A stretch of 64,000 nucleotides of DNA from the NCBI GenBank assembly GCA_024741835.1, contig JAENRP010000014.1:166921-230920 (forward strand). Reading direction: 5' to 3'. Made by a program: the position numbers and the translations under genes. Positions within the stretch are counted from its first letter, which is position 1; every line of letters starts with the position of its first letter. Below, piece after piece: positions 58,323 to 64,000 of the stretch. The notes below the pieces were generated by a model. It was not told the origin of the DNA. It saw only the letters and a program-made list of their open reading frames with translations, and did no database searches. Source of the stretch: Diplocarpon mali. Lineage: Eukaryota > Ascomycota > Leotiomycetes > Helotiales > Drepanopezizaceae.

Positions 58323-60180
58323 TCAGTCCAGACTGACAGTCATACTCCTCCTGATCCTCTCGCCATACCGCCAGAAGACCCAAGGCACAGGCGCCATGGC
58401 CAAGCTCAAGAACCCCAGCAGCGAGTTTCCCCAGCCGATGCCGAGTTTATCGTACAGCGGCTGTCCGGCCAACGGCATGAACGCACCGAGCAGAGAGCGC
58501 AAGATGGTGGCTGCTGCCATAGCAGACGCAGCGTATTGCGTGTAAGCGTCTACGAGGTAGGACTGGACTGGCAGCTGGGAGGTGTTAGCTGGGCTCCTTT
58601 CTTGATTGTTTTGACCACTGATGGAAAGGTAGGGAGAGGGCTAGGACTGGAAGATGGAAGCAAAAACAACGAACCATGACGCTCAACATCCCAAAAGCAA
58701 TCAACACCGTGCCCAGAATCGGCACAATGAAATGCACCTCGGCCTCCGCACTCCATCCGTACCAGAACAAGCCCACCGGCACGAGTAAACTACACCACAT
58801 CAAGGCCGGCAGCCTATACTCTGGCTTCCCCTCGCCGCCGTTCTTCGCCTTGTAGTACTTGTATATACGATCGCTCGAGAACCCAATAATCACGACTCCC
58901 AGGACGGAACCAGCGCCAAGCCCCAGGAACGACAAGCCGGCCGAGCCAGCACTGAAGCCGTAGATGCCCATGAAGACCGACGTAAATGTCGTGAAGAGCA
59001 AGTAGAGGAGCCCGTAGACGAAGGCGACGTGCAAGCTCATCAGGGAGACAATCGGGGAGAGGAACAGCAGTTTCATGGGGCGAAGGATGGCGCGCGCGAA
59101 GATGGTGCGCGGTGGGAGGTCGAGCGCGTACTTGGAGCGGTAGGAGGGGTCGCAGTACTTCTTGCGGAGGGCGGCGGCTTTTGCTTCGAGGAGGGTCGGG
59201 CCGTAGGTCTCGTCCATGAAGACGAGGGAGATTATCGTCACGATGAAGGACTGGATCTGTCAGTTTGTTCCTTGAAAGGAGCCACGCCGGACGAGACGTA
59301 CAGAGATGCCGAGGATGCGGAAGACCCATCTCCAGCCGATGCTCTCGGCTATGTAACCTCCTGCGATCGGACCTGGGGAATATTTGTTAGCAACTGTCTG
59401 GCCGAGCTGCCCATATCGAGGACAACAAACCAATGATCGGCCCGAGAAGAGGCCCCAGGGAGAAGATAGCCATCGCGACGCCTCTCTCCTCGGTCTTCAT
59501 GAGATCCCCAATAGACCCAGCTCCGATGGTCAGCGGTGCAACACCAGCACACCCGGCCCAGAACCGGAAAGCGAGAAGCATTCCCAGGTTAGCAGATTCG
59601 CCGCAGACGATGGTCGTCGCGCAGAAAATGACATTGCAGGATTGGTACAGCTTCATGCGTCCGTAGAGCTCAGACATCGGCGCGATGAACCTACAAGTGT
59701 TAGCCAGGGAAATCACAACGAGTCGGGAGTGCTCACATTGGTCCGATAGCGAACCCGAGAATGTAGATTGAGACGACGAAGGACGAGAGAACGTCGTTGC
59801 TCGACCCGAAATCTTCCATGAGTTGCGGCACGCCTGGCGCAAACATGGAGGACGCTAGGGGACTGCCTCATATCGTCAGCAGCAAAACCTCCAAGGCTGC
59901 ATCGTGGTGCATACGTGATGAACGTGACAGCGCTGACGATCAACAGATTCTTCCACTTCTTGCCCGCGCTCCAATTCGTTGGTTGTTCAGGATCGTTCTC
60001 TTTCCAGTCCACTACGTGCTTCGGTGGTTGGTTTGCGCCCTCTAGTATCGTTGTTAAGGACACTGTCGACGAGCCACCCACTCCTACGCTCTCCAGGTCG
60101 GTATCTTGATGCTCGCTCTTCATTGTTCTCAGGTCCGACCCCAAGGTGATAACCTCGAGATCGATCTCTGCCTTGTCCAT
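58323..60180 (-). CDS. Major facilitator superfamily exporter (DHA1-type)
   Basis: Six exons (59915-60180, 59737-59862, 59431-59690, 59302-59372, 58675-59256, 58323-58574) give 518 residues, a normal MFS length. The cytoplasmic N-terminus ends in [16 protein letters not shown], a mark of the fungal DHA1 multidrug/polyamine group. About twelve hydrophobic spans follow. Motif A is present after span 2 ([20 protein letters not shown]), followed by GFAIGP-, [11 protein letters not shown] and [14 protein letters not shown] segments. The second half has [20 protein letters not shown] and [20 protein letters not shown]. The C-terminus is short ([11 protein letters not shown]). It should be a proton-driven drug, polyamine or metabolite exporter in the plasma membrane; substrate unknown. 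Its stop codon lies 12 bp from the end of the transposon remnant, whose insertion did not disrupt it. Confidence 0.9.
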
Positions 60181-63100
60181 TATCACGAGACGAAGCGATA
60201 CGTTGTGGTTGACACAAGACGCCAAGTAAACAAAGCATTCAGTAGCGGCGTGGAGAGAAGTGTGCCCGGTAGAGAGATCTTAGCTTTCAGCCTCGCTGGC
60301 GGGATCATTTTCTAGCCGGCGTCGTCTCAGTTATCTATGGAAGCAGCAAGCCCAGAATTCAATCGCGAGTTGACTTTCTACGGGATCCATTGTTGACTCG
60401 CTCCACCTGCACCTGATGCAGAACCTTCACGAGCCAGATCTAACCGAGTAATTCGGCTCGTACTCGGTTTCGATCCACCGCCAATGTTTGTTTTTTCTCG
60501 CCAAAAGAATGGGAACCAATCAAGCGCGAGTGGGTGGGGCCACCCAGGGATTCGTCGATTCGGCCCGTTGGCGTTCTGCCGCGCACACCAAGATTTCCAG
60601 AACGATATGGCACTTCTTGCTCGCGGCCATCTTGCAGTTGGATCTGGCCAAGCAGAGCTTATGCCACTTGGCTGCTTACCTCAGTTCCTTTGGTATCATC
60701 TCATCTTCAGCAACACATAGAGAACCGACTTGAGCTTCCAAAGACCTAACAAGATCCGCTGACCGACTCGCCAATACCTAGCGCGCAAGGAAAGCCATTC
60801 GTCCGTTGTAGCTACGCGACCTCAGAAGAAAACAGATAGCACTTCGGCGGGGAACTAGTCAGAGTCAGTCATTCCAAGGGCTCGTAGTACCTCGGGCTTC
60901 CCCTCGTCTTGATCAGCGGATCAAAATCTACTGTGTAGATCTCGCACTTCCTCGGACTCTTGCTTGAAGTCAACACCCTTTTTGCGTCATGATTAGTAGC
61001 GAAGCAGGTGCAGAAAGTTTATGCCAAACCTGATTGGCCTCTGACCGGCTCTAGCGCGAAGTAGGATGAGGTATGGTGGGATCGCTGGAACTATTATGTA
61101 GGGCCTGCAAAGAAAAAGGGTTTACAAGTAGCTGTAAAAAGCATATTCGTTATTTGGTATCAATAGTTTCAGGGGATAAATACAAGTTCTGAAACAGCTA
61201 CACATTATACTACAAGGTCTAATGAAGCTCAGAATCTCTACTGTAAAGTCGCACGCCAGCGTATTTTTAGCTATTGCTAACCTCAAACGCCTTTGCTTAA
61301 CAACTTAACGCTGACTCAGTCTAGAGACAAGTTTTAGACGCCTCTATAACTGATATACAGAGTCGAGTCCCACCAAATCAGTTATAAACTTATTTGTCAT
61401 AGCTTAGTCCACAGATGAATTGCTCAACACTGTTGACTTCCTTGAAAAACAGGTTCTGCCAAGTAAACAGACCAAAAGTATAGGAGAAATATAAATATGC
61501 TATAAATAGGGCATTCCCTAGCTGGAACGAAGATCGTGGAGCTGCGAGGTGATCGCCGTAAGGCACGCTACTTGCTTTTTTGGGTAGGCTGCAAATACGA
61601 CCTTCTACTTTGTGAATCCTAGAAATAAGCGTCATTTGCCAGGGGGGCTTAATTTGGACTTGCAAGGGTTGATGATACTCTCATATGGTGTTTGTCTGTC
61701 CTATGACGCAATACTAACTCTTTTCAGTTAGCTACAAATGTGGGCAGATCCATCAAATGGATTTGGACTTAACGAAAACTCACTTACTCCTAGGATTTTA
61801 AGGTCAACATTTGCAGCCCGTTGAAAGTAAGGGAGTAAACGGTCCAAGTTTACAGTTTATGAAATACCTACGAATAATTTTTTTCGGATACGGTGGATCC
61901 AGAAACCCACAGACTGCATTCTTTGATCAGAAATAATTCGGTAAAGGAATTTCAAGTTCAAATACTCAAAGCCGAATGGCTAGAAAACCGTCCGAAGCGT
62001 GATCCACCGTGCTCGAAATTCCAAAAATCGTAGGTAGAAATGCCCATATTTCCAGTTCACTAAGGGGAAAGTGAGTACGTGCTATACTTTTCTCATCCTA
62101 CTAAGGGACAAAAAAGAGTTTTGCAAGAAAAAGTCTCCTGGAAATAGTTTGTTGGGAAAGCAGCTAGCTTACTATCAATTTTAAGATATACGAAACCTGT
62201 AGGTTTGTGCCAAGAACTTTAAGAACTGAAGGTTTATTGGTATTCTTACCAGGCTGCATCTTGCAAGATGATATCAGGAGTATGATTAGGTGGCGTACTT
62301 AGTTATGGTATTGTAAGTTCTAGCCTTAACTGTGTAATAACTAATCAGAGATTGTTATTATAGAATCTACTTTATCATAGGATAAACAAAAACTGTGTGA
62401 ATGCATACTCAAACCTACAAACAAACTCTAAACCAGCTATGATATCATGCTAAATATGGTGTTTTTTTAGCATATGATAATAGAGTTCAAAGAAGAACTC
62501 TAGTAAGCCTTTCCAATTTAACTTTTTTCCAACTGGATTCTAGAAGTGGGATCTACTTTTTGGTATGGTTGTTTTCTTGGTTTCTATGTAGGGCTCCAAC
62601 TCCCCTAAAACTCCAAGGCGCGAACCATCTATGATTTTCTACTGCAATCAAACTCTAATTTTATCCTTGTGCGAGTTGGCAATCAAGAGGTGGTGATGGA
62701 CTTTTATGACATTGGTAGAGGTAACACTGTATAGTAGCAGTAGTAGAAGGAGTATCATCCCCCTGAAACAGAGGAAATATCATTCGAAACTGGACCGAAG
62801 GTTCAAAGGCACTATTCCGAGTGATTGTAGCCCTTGCTAGCCTTACAGAGCAGATTCAAATCTGGTTTCGCTACACTTATACTCCTAACGAGGTACTTCA
62901 ATTCTATAGTGGAAACTTCTACAAGTGCTTTCTAGCAGGCCAAACACTCACCACATTAGCGTCAAGACTTTGGTAGGCTTATAGTGTATTGATAAGGCTA
63001 AATACATTTTCATATGGTGTTTGTTTGACCTACGACAAAGTGCGATCCCTAGCCAACAGGGTGGGGGGACTGAGCCTTAGCCTGATAAAGCAATATCATA

Positions 63101-64000
63101 AAATGCTAATACTAGGAGACGCCGACTTAAAACCTGTAAATAGTGTCTCCTAATAACCTTCAAATTCTTTAGATTCTTTTTCAAAGGGTCTGTAAAATTG
63201 AGATTAAGCCCCTTCGATTTTGGAATAATCAAACCCTGAGTCGAATAAAGCTAGCACCTTTCGAAAGCCTTAAAATGAAAAAAAAAATCACACTATCTCT
63301 TTATAAATACCCTCTACTTTCGACCTCTACTTGCGTACTCAAAGATTATTTAGATACATAACTACGACTAGATGAAAGGCTTAACAAAGGATATAAAGGG
63401 GACTAAGGCGGGTTTTAGTATATAAGGAGAAGGAAGGAATAGGATGTATTTTAAAGAATTTTTTTATAAGAGACGATAGTAAGGGTTATAATAGAGAGCT
63501 ACCGCCTACTAGTAAGACGCTTGATATAATCAAATAAATAGCCACTATTAGCGTAAAGGGCTTATCTTAAAATAGATAACCTAAGGCGATTCTATTTACT
63601 AAAGGTACCTTCTAAGAACATACTTGACTAAGGCTTAGAGAGAACCGACGACTGAGGTATAGGCTAGACTTTTACCTACGGAATCAGGAACTATAAGTAT
63701 AACAAGCTAAATAGTAAATCGCAAGGAGTTTTTCATACTAGTTTCCTCCTTGTACCTCATCCGAATATAGCGTTTACTACTTGTGCTATATAGTTTAGAA
63801 CAAATATAGTATATCAAAAGGAGATTTTCTAGGAACCATAGGTATACTAGGCTAAATAGTGAGTCATGAGGAGTTTTTCATGCTGGTTTTCTTCTTATAA
63901 ATAATCTGACTATAGCGTTTCTCGCTCATGCTGTATAGTTTGAAACTAACATTGTATATTAAAAGGAAAAAACGCTAATATTCTACATTTCTACATTTCT
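60181..64000. other. AT-rich gene-free right end
   Basis: The first about 700 bp is the promoter side of the MFS gene. From about 61 kb the sequence is AT-rich and full of TA steps. It has no coherent frame, a 145-bp tandem duplication at its end and a dispersed direct repeat. It looks like repeat DNA decayed by C-to-T mutation (RIP), but the index has not been computed. Confidence 0.5.
63682..63971 (+). repeat. Diverged tandem duplication, period about 145 bp
   Basis: Two units, about 63682-63826 and 63827-63971. Shared blocks at constant offset include GCTAAATAGT (63706/63851), GGAGTTTTTCAT (63725/63870), ATAGCGTTT (63767/63912) and AAAAGGA (63817/63961). Many differences are transitions. 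Confidence 0.8.

Noticed and set aside
43097..60180. Possible secondary-metabolite cluster (amidase, ligase, dioxygenase, MFS)
   Set aside because: No polyketide, peptide or terpene synthase; the set is interrupted by Sqt1, and the dioxygenase is AlkB-like, not a tailoring enzyme.
1..64000. tRNA or rRNA genes
   Set aside because: I scanned for T-arm-like GTTCRANYC with matching acceptor stems and found none that fold; a tRNAscan run would settle it.

Overview
The window is nuclear DNA of a filamentous ascomycete (Pezizomycotina). Genes have short introns (about 45-110 bp) with GT..AG borders and CTAAC-like branch points. Promoters are compact, and the products belong to families typical of mould genomes (Zn-cluster proteins, a CFEM-like GPI protein, DUF427, HAM1-like, EST1-like). 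A leotiomycete-like fungus is my guess from the look of the proteins. I could run no search, so only Pezizomycotina is well supported. Gene models were built by hand from splice signals, and for every model proposed in full the exon lengths add up to an open frame.

Layout. 0-1.4 kb: intergenic DNA with GA/CT tracts. 1.4-12.2 kb: a dense block of housekeeping genes in two divergent pairs: Vms1/ANKZF1 (-) with a HAM1-like protein (+), and a BAR-SH3 adaptor (-) with a ZGRF1/Mte1-like DUF2439 protein (+). 13.2-20.5 kb: two consecutive plus-strand genes that look like distant relatives. Each encodes a C-x2-C-x6-C-x3-H half zinc cluster, has an intron exactly before the third Cys codon, and ends in a hydrophobic segment. 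21.9-23.6 kb: a divergent pair of Did2/CHMP1 (ESCRT-III) and a DUF427 protein. 23.6-32 kb: a GC-rich, microsatellite-rich stretch whose only gene encodes a GPI-anchored, repeat-containing, CFEM-like surface protein. 32-34.5 kb: an EST1-like protein (-). 34.5-43.1 kb: 8.6 kb with no gene I can support. 43.1-60.2 kb: a secreted amidase, Sqt1, a peroxisomal 4CL-like acyl-CoA ligase ending in AKL, an AlkB-like dioxygenase with two zinc ribbons, a TA-flanked terminal-inverted-repeat element with a decayed Tc1/mariner helix-turn-helix, and an MFS exporter. 60.2-64 kb: AT-rich, repeat-bearing, gene-free DNA that looks RIP-decayed.

Functionally the window is a mixture and not an operon or biosynthetic cluster. 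Several genes serve protein quality control, ribosome assembly and membrane traffic (Vms1, Sqt1, Did2, BAR-SH3). Others serve nucleic-acid maintenance (ZGRF1-like, EST1-like, AlkB-like). The remainder are surface or metabolic (GPI protein, amidase, ligase, MFS). The two items most worth following are the adjacent pair of putatively membrane-tethered half-zinc-cluster proteins and the large AlkB-like dioxygenase with twin zinc ribbons and a long ATG-depleted leader.
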